From Haematobia irritans (lineage: Eukaryota > Arthropoda > Insecta > Diptera > Muscidae), in the NCBI RefSeq assembly GCF_050003625.1, contig NC_134398.1, positions 86,119,983 to 86,183,982 on the forward strand: a stretch of 64,000 nucleotides of DNA, read 5' to 3'. Position 1 is the first letter of the stretch. The number at the start of each line of letters is the position of its first letter. This document shows, piece by piece, positions 54,489 to 64,000 of the stretch. The position numbers and the translations under genes are program-made. Below the pieces are notes generated by a model that saw nothing but the letters and a program-made list of their open reading frames with translations, was not told the DNA's origin and made no database searches.

Positions 54489-55422
54489 AAGGGTGATTCT
54501 TTTGAGGTTAGGATTTTCATGCATTAGTATTTGACAGATCACGTGGGATTTCAGACATGGTGTCAAAGAGAAAGATGCTCAGTATGCTTTGACATTTCAT
54601 CATGAATAGACTTACTAACGAGCCACAACGTCGAATTTTCAGTGAATGGGCCCTAGAAAAGTTGGCAGAAAATCCGCTTTTTTATCGACAAATTTTGTTT
54701 AGCGATGAGGCTCATTTCTGGTTGAATGGCTACGTAAATAAGCAAAATTGCCGCATTTGGAGTGAAGAGCAACCAGAAGCCGTTCAAGAACTGCCCATGC
54801 ATCCCGAAAAATGCACTGTTTGGTGTGGTTTGTACGCTGGTGGAATCATTGGACCGTATTTTTTCAAAGATGCTGTTGGACGCAACGTTACGGTGAATGG
54901 CGATCGCTATCGTTCGATGCTAACAAACTTTTTGTTGCCAAAAATGGAAGAACTGAACTTGGTTGACATGTGGTTTCAACAAGATGGCGCTACATGCCAC
55001 ACAGCTCGCGATTCTATGGCCATTTTGAGGGAAAACTTCGGAGAACAATTCATCTCAAGAAATGGACCGGTAAGTTGGCCGCCAAGATCATGCGATTTGA
55101 CGCCTTTAGACTATTTTTTGTGGGGCTACGTCAAGTCTAAAGTCTACAGAAATAAGCCAGCAACCATTCCAGCTTTGGAAGACAACATTTCCGAAGAAAT
55201 TCGGGCTATTCCGGCCGAAATGCTCGAAAAAGTTGCCCAAAATTGGACTTTCCGAATGGACCACCTAAGACGCAGCCGCGGTCAACATTTAAATGAAATT
55301 ATCTTCAAAAAGTAAATGTCATGGACCAATCTAACGTTTCAAATAAAGAACCGATGAGATTTTGCAAATTTTATGCGTTTTTTTAAAAAAAAAAGTTATC
55401 AAGCTCTTAACAAATCACCCTT
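54489..55422 (+). mobile_element. DD41D mariner (rosa-like), internally deleted
   Basis: Ends AAGGGTGATTC and GAATCACCCTT-type sequence, flanked by TA at 54487-54488 and 55423-55424, bound 934 bp. The transposase has lost its DNA-binding N-terminus. DD41D mariners (rosa) are known from tephritid flies. The first seven bases of the ends equal those of the DD37E element. Confidence 0.82.
54602..55315 (+). CDS. DD41D transposase lacking most of its DNA-binding domain
   Basis: A 237-residue open frame. MNRLTNEPQRRIFSEWALEK joins a short N-terminal stub to the catalytic domain; family members are about 340 residues, so about 100 are deleted. Catalytic residues are Asp35 in LFSDEAHFW, Asp128 in FQQDGATCH and Asp170 in LTPLDYFLW, with 41 residues between the last two. 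The C-terminus HLRRSRGQHLNEIIFKK is complete. No stop breaks the remaining frame. Without the helix-turn-helix part it should not recognise its ends. Confidence 0.85.
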   Translation: MNRLTNEPQRRIFSEWALEKLAENPLFYRQILFSDEAHFWLNGYVNKQNCRIWSEEQPEAVQELPMHPEKCTVWCGLYAGGIIGPYFFKDAVGRNVTVNGDRYRSMLTNFLLPKMEELNLVDMWFQQDGATCHTARDSMAILRENFGEQFISRNGPVSWPPRSCDLTPLDYFLWGYVKSKVYRNKPATIPALEDNISEEIRAIPAEMLEKVAQNWTFRMDHLRRSRGQHLNEIIFKK

Positions 55423-55424
55423 TA

Positions 55425-56030
55425 TAATATAATTCGAATAATTTCTCTTAATTGCCAAAAAAAAACTCAAAGATTTCAAAATTTTTAAACCTGAGTGTTT
55501 CTGAAAAAATATCATTCATTCAGTCATTAGCAGACAAAAGCAGACATTTTTGCCATGACATAAAACTGGAGGTTTTTATAAACAATCACATGTAGAAATT
55601 TCTAATGGCACTTCAAAACATTTTTAGTTTTACTCCACGAAAAACGATAAAACTTCAAAATTTCACAAAAAAGCCATCAAAATAACCACGAAATACAAAG
55701 AATTTTAGCAAATTCTATTTGTATATATTTAAACTACTCACCTAGAGCATTAAAACTCATATTGACATATATTTTTGTTATAAAAATATGTATAAAAAAA
55801 AAAATTTTTAATTCTACAAAAATTGCGCTGCTTTACTCTTGTTACCACCTATTAAAAGTTTTGTCAATATTAACGGCTGTTTGTGCATAAACAGGGATGC
55901 CAATAGTAACAATCTATTTTGATTTTTTACTATTAATATGTTAGTTAGTAAACCCCATCTAGAATATATTAAAAATTTAAAGTTGAAAATTTGACTTTAT
56001 GTCGCTGAAATCGCGATTTCAGCCATAGTG
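55425..56030. other. Unassigned AT-rich spacer
   Basis: No gene or bounded repeat seen. Confidence 0.4.
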
Positions 56031-56031
56031 C

Positions 56032-56450
56032 ACTGGTAAAAAAAAAAAAAAAAACTTTTAATGAAACTTTCATTTCATTTATTTCACACAATAGTAACGG
56101 ACTATTGTTACTTCCATAGTTTATCTTGCGTTTACTCTCTCGGTCTCTCTTTCTAAATGTATATTTATTGGCAATTTATAAATTAGTATATGTTTGCACC
56201 CACATGTACACTAATATAAAAAGTTTCGTTATATTAACGAAATGTGTCGTTAAAAGTCATCCAATGAAATAAATTCGTTAATACAACGAAGTTTTTCGTT
56301 ATTATAACGAATTTTCTGTAAATCAACGTAACGTTTCGTACTATTAAAGAATATTTTCATTCTATTAATGAAATTGTTTCGTTATATCAATGAAAATTTT
56401 TCGTTGGCTGAATTTTAATGAAATTTTCTTTGTGTGTAAAAATGTGTTAT
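56032..56450. mobile_element. Partial CACTGGTA element with AACGAA iterons
   Basis: CACTGGTAAAAAA at the left is followed by a cluster of TTCGTT/AACGAA words (56220-56440), as in the complete element at 56711-58574. The right end is not found. A short family 3 piece lies at 56150-56215. Confidence 0.55.
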
Positions 56451-56710
56451 GTCCCAAACATAACATGTTCTAACAAATTAACATATACATATATCGCAAA
56501 CATGTTATGCTACACTGAAATATGAGTTTTGTTTTCTCAAGAACGAAATTTTAGATAAGCAATGTTTACGTTTTAAGCAATGTTTACGTTTTAACATTTA
56601 AAATAAAAAAAAATTAATTCATTTATATATTTACACTTAACTTCAGTTAAAAAATATAAAAAACAAATACAAAAAACATTAAACATAAAAACAAAAAGAA
56701 ACGTTGCCTA

Positions 56711-58574
56711 CACTGGTAGAAAAAGTTTCGTTAATACGATGAATTCCTACGATGTATTAACGGAAAAATAACGAGTAAAAGTCAGCCAATGTAGTATTTC
56801 ATTATAACAACGAACTTTTACGTTTTATTTACAAAACCCATTATGGAATACATTTCGTAGTATTAACGAATAATTAAGTTGCTATAACGTAGCCTTTTCG
56901 TTGAATTAACGAAAATTATTCGTTGTATGAATGAATCTTATTCATTGAATGGATGCAGCTTATACGTTGTATGAATGAAAATCATTCATTGTCTGAATGA
57001 AAGACGAACGTTGCATCAATGAACACAAACGTTATATTAATGAAACCTAACAAATTCTTATTTTTTGTTAAGATGTTAGAAATATAATTTATATATAGTA
57101 GGAAATAATACAAGTCCTCCAATTTCTTTGCCATTTATGTTGATTCTGGTAATTGTTACACGTTTTCATCTGAAAGTTCACTTCCCAAAATTTACACCAA
57201 ATTTCTTGCGAATATAAAATAAGTTAACTCACCCACGATCTGTGTTTATAATTCAAAACGAAACTCTAATGAGCATCTGTACTTTTCAGCGAAAAGAACG
57301 TAAACGTTGTATAATACAAACGACCAAATGAAGGTGCCCATCAGACAATTTTTCAGTTGAACTTTTTACCGTTAGTTTATATACATGTGTATGTACACAT
57401 TATATATACTGAAAACAATATTGACCTAATATGGAAGATTATGCATGTTACATTTTAGGACTCAAAATTTACGCAATGCTAAGGACAACATTCTTTAAAA
57501 CGATGACATTTTAATTAAAAGAAAGTTTATAATCCTTGCTTCAAAAAAATTTGTTTTTCATTAAATTTAAGTCACAAATCTTGAAATTTTGCGTCTCTCT
57601 GCTGAAGTTGTAGATCTTTGAAGTAAGGCAAATTTTCCTTAAAATAAAGAAAAATATTTTTAATTTAAAGAAATCGTCTTTAACTCAACTGACATATTGA
57701 ATTTTTAAATTTAAGATAAAAAGGCTTCAAATATAGGCTAAGACTTATTTTAAGGATTTGCATCTTTGGTTTAATTTTTTTTTTTTAGCATTAAGAAAAC
57801 TGGTTTTACTTTGAAGTATTTGGCATGATTTGGATTTTGAAATTGGAATTTGTTTGAACATAAATACCTTTATTGATATATCGCAAAAAGAAAATAAAAA
57901 CTCGATGAATGAGATCTGTGTCCAATTTTAATTTATTTGATCCTAGATTTAAAGCCAGGGAGGTCCGTAAAAATGTCTTTATTTTAAAAAAGCCGCATCT
58001 TTGGCTCGGAATCAATACCAAACTCCTTAAGGGAAGGTCAAAATCTTTGGATCCAAGTAAACTTTTTTTGAGTGTAGGCGCCACAGACGTATTAGAAAGA
58101 GTATGTAGAGGCGTATTAGAGAGAGTATAGAGAGACAGAAATACTCAAAGTCCCATTTGTACTATTAATGAACATATTTCATTAATATAACGAAAGATAC
58201 CAATTTTAAATTTATTTTTTAACGATCCGTATCGTTATATTAACGATCACATTCGCTTTATAAATGAAATTTTCAATTCCAATTAGGGAGTATATAAAAG
58301 AACTGGCTAAAGCTTTCCAAAAGTTTCTCTCTATGTGCAAATGATTATAATAATTCCATCTTTGCAAACATGTTTATTCTAATTCCCGAAAAAAATTCAA
58401 AGTTTATATTCGTAATATTAACTAAACTTATTTCATTCATATAACGAAAAACAAAAACACGAAATTGTCTTTCTACAATTGATTTCATTGTATTAACGAT
58501 CACGTTCGTTCTTATAACGAAAAATAATCAACGAAGCCCGTTCGTTAATAGTACGAAGCATTTTTGTACCAGTG
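56711..58574. mobile_element. TA-flanked element with TTCGTT...AACGAA palindromic iterons
   Basis: Ends CACTGGTAGAAAAA and TTTTTGTACCAGTG are flanked by TA. The outer ~340 bp on the left and ~410 bp on the right are filled with palindromes of the form TTCGTTNNATTAACGAA and variants (TTCATTNNATGAATGAA). The middle is AT-rich, lacks an ORF and contains a nested family 2 MITE (57408-58074). Confidence 0.75.
57408..58074. mobile_element. AT-rich MITE family 2, nested inverted copy
   Basis: Begins ACTGAAAACAATATTGACC and ends AACTTTTTTTGAGTG before TA. It is the reverse of 14403-15057 over its full length, inserted in the iteron element. Confidence 0.7.
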
Positions 58575-58699
58575 TAATTTCTGCGATATTAAATGTTGTA
58601 AACAAAGTTCTGCGATATTAAATGTTGCCAATTTTCTGTACTCAAGCGAGTACAATGGCAGGAAATAGGTTAACAGAAAATAAAACGTATTGAAGACAA

Positions 58700-58905
58700 T
58701 CAATCAATATACTTGCTCTTAACGAAAATACTTTACATTAAAGGAATTTGTCTAAAATTTCGTTCCGGAGGGAAGTATTTTTTCTTTGGGTGTAATTTAC
58801 GAACATTATAATCTTACACCTGAAAATAATGGGCTAAAAATTTGAGTTTCAAACATACAGTACACCGAAACATATGAAAAACAGTCTTTTTCGACTGTGT
58901 ATCAG
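58700..58905. repeat. Repeat-end debris
   Basis: AATTTGTCTAAAATTTCGTT followed by a GGAGGGAAG word is the right end of the tRNA-module family (compare 13870-13900). Family 3 words ending in CAGTCTTTTTCG follow. Confidence 0.5.
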
Positions 58906-59039
58906 TAATGGAGATTAAAGACCATAAATTTAATGTAACGAATGTTAGATGGCTTTGGTGAAACCCACTGCCTCCAAATGACTTGCTCAGTTGGCACGTT
59001 TCCGGAGGTTTACATTAAAATAGCCGCTTCCAAGGATAT

Positions 59040-59775
59040 CGGGTAGATATGGGGACTTTCATACCACAGCCAACTATGGGGCCAACGACCTGGTTTTGGG
59101 TCAAAAACTACAAAAAGGCAATTATCGGCTTAAAATTTGGAACACGTGTTGTGCATAACGTCAGAAGAGCTCATAGAAATTTTCAGATCGATCTGCCCAC
59201 TGAAACCTTTAATATTGAAACCCTGCACTAGACTGTGGTTTTGTATTCAATGTCTAGGTCGCAATTTTAGACCAATTGACTTTAAATTCTGCACACGTAT
59301 GTGTATTGGGTCAGGATAGAGCCCTATTGATTTTGGAGGAAATCGGTTAAGATTTAGATATAGCTCCAATATACATCTTACGCCCGATACACACATATAA
59401 GGCCCAAAAAGCCATAGTTTCACCCCGATTTTCTTCAAATTTTGCACAAAGGGTAAAATTGATAGTATTTGCAAGTGTGCTAAATTTGGTTGATATCGGC
59501 TCAGATTTAGATATAGCTCCCATATATATGCTTCGTCCGATTTACACAAATGTGACCACAGAAACCGAAGTTTTACTCCGATTTGTTTGAAATTTTGCAC
59601 AGGGATCAGAAATAACATTCTAGCAATACATGCCAAATTTGGTGGAAATCGGTTCAGATTTATATATAGCTTTCATATATATCGTTCACCTTATATGCAC
59701 TTTATTGGTCCCAGAGGCCAGAGTTTCACCTTAATTTGCTTCAAATTGCACACAAAGATGGCTCTATTGAAAATT
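59040..59775. repeat. Tandem ~170-bp modules with ATATAGCTCCCATATATAT
   Basis: Four diverged modules each contain TTCAAATTTTGCACA and a GGTTGATATCGGCTCAGATT word followed by TAGATATAGCTCC. Non-coding, similar in layout to 25953-26482. Confidence 0.6.
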
Positions 59776-60576
59776 GAATTCTCGAGTCCTTCTTTGCATG
59801 ATTAAGTCTATATTATAACATTTATTTCTATTTAGTGAAGCAATTCCCGCAAACAGTCAATGAGACGCATCTGCTGTCTGCGTTTATTCCATTCCATTTG
59901 TTTGGCTCGAGTGAAAATATTACATGTTTGCCATGCAAGCTTACTTTGCATTCCTTGAAAATTTGGAATACGACACCAAAGGAATTCCGACCTTTTTGCA
60001 GTCAAAATGTTACGAGTTCAATTTTTTTATTTTTAGAAACACTGAATTTTTTGAATTTTTGATTTTTTTTTCATTATAAGCCGGATGCTGCCGGAATTAA
60101 ACTTAAAACCACATGAAAGTACACACAATAACCTTTCTTCCCATACCAAAATGTAAATGTATGGATAGTACCATTCCACGAAACACAAACATTACATGAA
60201 AATTATAAAAAACTTACCACTTTAACACAACACATTTCTTTTCGCACAAACACAAACGAATTATTAATATTTTTTTTTATTATTTTACGTACCTCTAGTA
60301 CTATTTTCCATCTTACACAATGTATATTCGCTTATTAGTTTAGTTTTTACAGCAAATTTTCTACAATGTGTTTTTTTGACTAGCGATTCAAAATGTAAAC
60401 TATCTAAAAACAGCCAGCCAGCTTGTTTTAAAAGCAATGAGTTGTCATATGTGTCTAATATTTTGTATTTCGAGCTACTGGGATGTCTGAAACAGAATGA
60501 CGTTATCAGTTTTTCCGATTTAAACTACCGAAAGACTGACTTTTTGCCGCAAAATCCGCTCATTTGCCCCATAGTG
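59776..60576. other. Unassigned spacer
   Basis: No supported gene. The open frames here lack any recognisable domain. Confidence 0.4.
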
Positions 60577-60831
60577 CACAGTGAGGAACTTCTCTCTTAT
60601 CACTGAGTGCTGCCCGATTCCATGTTAAGCTCAATGACAAGGGATCTCCTTTTTATAGCCGAATCCGAACGGCGTTCCACATTGCAGTGAAACCACTTGG
60701 AGTAGCTTTGAAACACTCAGAAATGTCACCAGCATTACTGAGGTGGGATAATCCACCCCTGAAAAATTTTTTGGTGTTCGGTCGAAGCAGGAATCGAACC
60801 CACGATTCGGAGTATAAGTCGAGCAAAATTT
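60577..60831 (-). mobile_element. SINE, partial, with rearranged head
   Basis: Body matches 38700-38910. The B box GGTTCGATTCC is intact at about 60790, but the sequence beyond it toward the A box is replaced. The tail is also missing. Confidence 0.75.
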
Positions 60832-61002
60832 TTACGATGCATGCTCCGACTACAGCAAAATCTTCAGCCCTGTTTTCGACGTTTGTTATAAGAATTGTAT
60901 GCTTTTGTGGAAACATTATTTGTATTAAAAAATTTATTCACCTAAACATATTATGTTGTAAAATATTATCATATCGATTCCAAACATAATAAACTAAATC
61001 GA

Positions 61003-61616
61003 AAAAAACATGCCGGGTTCCAAAGAATGATTTTGATATTGATTCCAAGCCAATGAAGCGGAGAATTGAAGTAAGGACACATTTAAGATAAATTACTCGT
61101 TTAAATTTGAGTTTGTGTACTTGGTTCTAGGAAACATATTTTAATTTATTAATTTTTCCAGTTTTTTTATTCATGTGCTATCAAAGTCTATAACGTGTGT
61201 TAAAGACAACTTTAATTTCCATAGTCAGACTGACTACAAGTAAAAATTATGCTAGGTATCAAGTAAAAACGTCTTTAAAATAACGTGTTAGAAACCATAT
61301 CCTATTTTTAAACACTTTTTAGCTTTGTAGCCAAGATGCAAAAAGTCAACAAATTTAAAGACGATTTCATTAACGTTGAAGTTATTTTTCAGGAGTATTA
61401 AATACAAGTGGTCCTAAAACGAAATTTTCTTCCATGCTATGATACCCAATTTTAAATTGAATTTCTTAACTATAGGTACAAAATGACTTCATTGATTTTG
61501 GGCAAGGAAAAAAATTATATCAAAGAAGAGAAATGTTTCTTCTAATCTAAGCAAAGTTCGCATTCGTATTTTAAGGACATGCAATCTTTGGGCTCACGAC
61601 AATATTTTTTTTCAGT
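61003..61616. mobile_element. AT-rich MITE family 1, degenerate
   Basis: Starts GAAAAAAACATGCCGGGTTC and ends TTTTTTTTCAGTG; same order of words as 20788-21380 with many substitutions. Confidence 0.6.
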
Positions 61617-63099
61617 GTTTTTGTACCCATACATATTGTGTTACAAACATGTTATTTTTGTATCCAAACATATAACAAACACACGTTTTCTTCCGTGTAC
61701 GTAACCCAGAGGTAAAAAAGTCGTTTTTCTAAAATTTCGTTCGAGAAGGAAGAATAATTTCTTTAAGTCTGTCTAGAAAATCGAACTTAAAGATTAGAAA
61801 TGTTTACTACGAATTTCCATCCACAATTATTTGTTATGAAAAAATTGCCAGCAATGTTTAATGTGTTTCCGACGACTTTATTCATTTTTTCCTATTTACA
61901 ACAAACATTCACCTCGAATACTCTTCATAATTGGTGTACCAAGTGTTGCTTTTCATCATGTCCGCTTGTGTCTTAAGTCTTTCGTTACCATTTATCTCAT
62001 TCGAAATCTTCACCAGAGTATGATAATGAAAACGCAATTTTTCTTGCGCCAAATATCGTTGCTTAACATGTATTAAGAAAAGCACATGTTGCAATAATAT
62101 TCCATGTCAATGCAAATCAATTAGGATGTCACGAAATTTAAAAAATTTCGCAAACTCTTTCATTTGTCCATACACACCTTGAACAAGTTTCCTTTCCTGG
62201 CTAAGAAATATGTTATCAGAAATATTCATACCGATTTAAATATATTTTATTATTAATTGATAGCATTCATTTAAATTAGCTCATCGTCATAAGTAGGTCA
62301 TACGCACACCATGATATACCGCAGACTCTATCATGAGCTAAAATCAAATAAAGTCCATTGACTTTTGGAAGCCAACAAAAATGGGAAAAAGCGAATGTTT
62401 ACGTTTCAAAAACGCTGAGTCAGATATGCTAATACCATGTTGTATAATAGGCATGATGCGTTGTGTGTGTGTTTTTTTTGTTTTGTCTGTGGTTTGGCTT
62501 TTCGGTCGCAAAATTATTGATATATTAAGGCATTGTAGTTGGCGCTCTATATGGTAATTTAAATATTAAAAAAAAAAATAAATAAATAAGCTAAAACTAC
62601 TTTGTTTTATGGGTGAGAGATGCGATTTGTTTGTTAGCATGTTCGACCTTGAAAATTTAAATAGATTTTAATAGATTTCTGGATATTTCGTTTGTTTTGA
62701 TCTGTAATATGAGTAGCTTGGGGAATGAACTATATCGAAATAACTGACAAAGTTTTCGTAGGTGTTAATTGTACACTGTCTGCTACTGTGATTATCGTTT
62801 CATACAGATTTGAAAATAGCATGGTTGTGGTCTATAATTCTTCGAAACTCAACATCATAATTGTTGAAAAGCTATTATTATGTCATTTCTTTTTATTAGA
62901 GCCTTGGCTTGGAGTAAACGTAATGTACGGGTGTTCCACATTTATTGGCATTGCTGTAATCAAAGATCGTGATGTTAAGGGAAAGTGCTAATTTACCGAT
63001 AACGACAGTTTAAAGACAAATCGTGGATAATGCTGTTGCCTCAACACTTTTTGGTAGAGATAATGGGATTTTACAGAGTACCCCAATCACTGCGCCATG
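61617..63099. other. Unassigned AT-rich spacer
   Basis: About 1.5 kb without a supportable gene. Near 61730 a TCTAAAATTTCGTTCGAGAA word recalls the right end of the tRNA-module family. An open frame at 62725-62991 has no recognisable domain. Confidence 0.4.
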
Positions 63100-63580
63100 C
63101 ACTAAAAAGGTCAAAGATTTTATGTCTTTACAAGATGAATTCGAATATTGCTTAGCATAGAAGTTGAGTTTCTGTGACATAAAGTCAATGAATTGAGAGA
63201 TTCGACTTAAATCGGGGTATCTCTACCAAAAAAAAAAAAAATGATTTGACTTTAATAATTGTGAAAAATTCGTCAGTCAAGTCAAAATTAATGAAATTGT
63301 CTTTAAATTTTTTGACATTTTGTATCTTGACTACAAAGCAAAGAGCATCCAAAAATACGATTTTTTCAACAACAATTATACTATTCCACTTGGTATCGAG
63401 TCTGAATTTGGAAATTTAAGTTTTAACGTTTCAAAGGACTTTGATAGCACTCAGAAAAAACGAATTGATTAAAATTTGTTTCTTGGAATCAAGTGCACAA
63501 AACTCAAATATAAAAGACACTTGTGTCTTAACTATATCCTTACTTCAATTATCCGCTTCTTTGGCTCGGAATCATTACCA
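63100..63580. mobile_element. AT-rich MITE family 1, truncated
   Basis: Follows the order of the 18241-18690 and 53040-53627 copies, including ACTACAAAGCAAAG and the CTTTGGCTCGGAATCA word. Both ends are eroded. Confidence 0.5.
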
Positions 63581-63589
63581 CACGGACGA

Positions 63590-64000
63590 AAAAGACTGTT
63601 TTTCATATGTTTGGGTGTAAAAATTATATGTTTGGAACTTAAATTTTTTAACACAATATTTTTAAGTGCAGGCATATATTGTTCATAAACTAACATAACA
63701 TGTGTGGGACATATATGTTCATATGTTAGAACATATTATGTTTGGGACTTACAATTTTTGTAAATATATTATGTTTGGATGCCAACATACATTAATTTAG
63801 AAATAGCCTATAAACATAAATGTGTTTAAAAAGAGACACCTAGAGAGTATGCTGCAAGTAAAAGAATAGAAATAACCAATTGGTGCCTTAAAAAATATGT
63901 TATCTATATACACAAAGAAACTTTTATTACAATTTTTTTCTACCAGTGTATGCCTAAGGTGAAACATAATATGTTTGAACAATACAAACAATATTTTGTT
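63590..64000. repeat. TATGTTT-rich repeat, family 3, runs off right edge
   Basis: Starts ACACGGACGAAAAAGACTG and continues with dense AACATAT/ATATGTTT words, the reverse of 18940-19198. No ORF. Confidence 0.5.

Noticed and set aside
62725..62991. 88-codon ORF as a small secreted or membrane protein
   Set aside because: No signal peptide pattern, no domain, no splice context and AT-rich codon use like surrounding non-coding DNA.

Overview
The window looks like a repeat-dense, AT-rich chromosome segment from a higher (calyptrate, probably muscid-type) fly. I infer this from short-intron gene structure, a WK-repeat insect secreted protein, and the repeat company: BEL/Pao, LOA-type and Jockey/CR1-type LINEs, DD34D, DD37E, DD41D and gambol-like DD34E transposons, and a tRNA-derived SINE. 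The species assignment comes from recalled family knowledge, not from a search.

Host genes are few. (1) 21752-28785 (+): eight exons, with consensus splice sites and matching phases, of a large coiled-coil protein with a basic Ser-rich tail; its 5' exons are not visible. (2) 36572-37903 (-): the main exon of a secreted protein made of Trp/Lys repeats between two His-rich segments; the tiny exon with the start codon is not identified. Everything else recognisable is mobile DNA or its wreckage.

Layout. 1-5935: 5' half of a BEL/Pao retrotransposon on the minus strand (pol running off the left edge, gag, long leader, primer site, LTR), with a TA-flanked MITE splitting gag from pol. 5936-10350: LINE fragments, a DD37E deletion derivative and a Harbinger-like MITE. 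10386-12742: a foldback element with ~0.6 kb inverted arms and an 8-bp target duplication, carrying a nested GGCGGC-rich hAT MITE. 13018-21380: AT-rich TA-flanked MITE families, two of which carry divergent (head-to-head) tRNA-like modules. 21752-28785: coiled-coil gene with a 4-kb intron full of repeats. 29180-35120: transposon fragments, a tandem DD37E dimer and a 2.7-kb interspersed repeat with a nested element. 36572-37903: WK-repeat gene. 38612-46678: SINE, dead Tc1-like element, tRNA-module elements and a LINE. 46679-50579: a complete 3.9-kb gambol-like DD34E element with inverted arrays of 21-bp repeats; a deletion derivative of it sits in the coiled-coil gene intron. 51530-64000: DD34D and DD41D mariners, an element with palindromic iterons, more MITEs, a SINE fragment and unexplained AT-rich DNA.

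The most interesting signals are structural: the 21-bp inverted arrays and matching deletion derivative of the DD34E element, the repeated occurrence of divergent tRNA-like modules inside TA-flanked elements, the fused DD37E dimer with a single pair of ends, and two unrelated TA-flanked elements packed with subterminal palindromic iterons.
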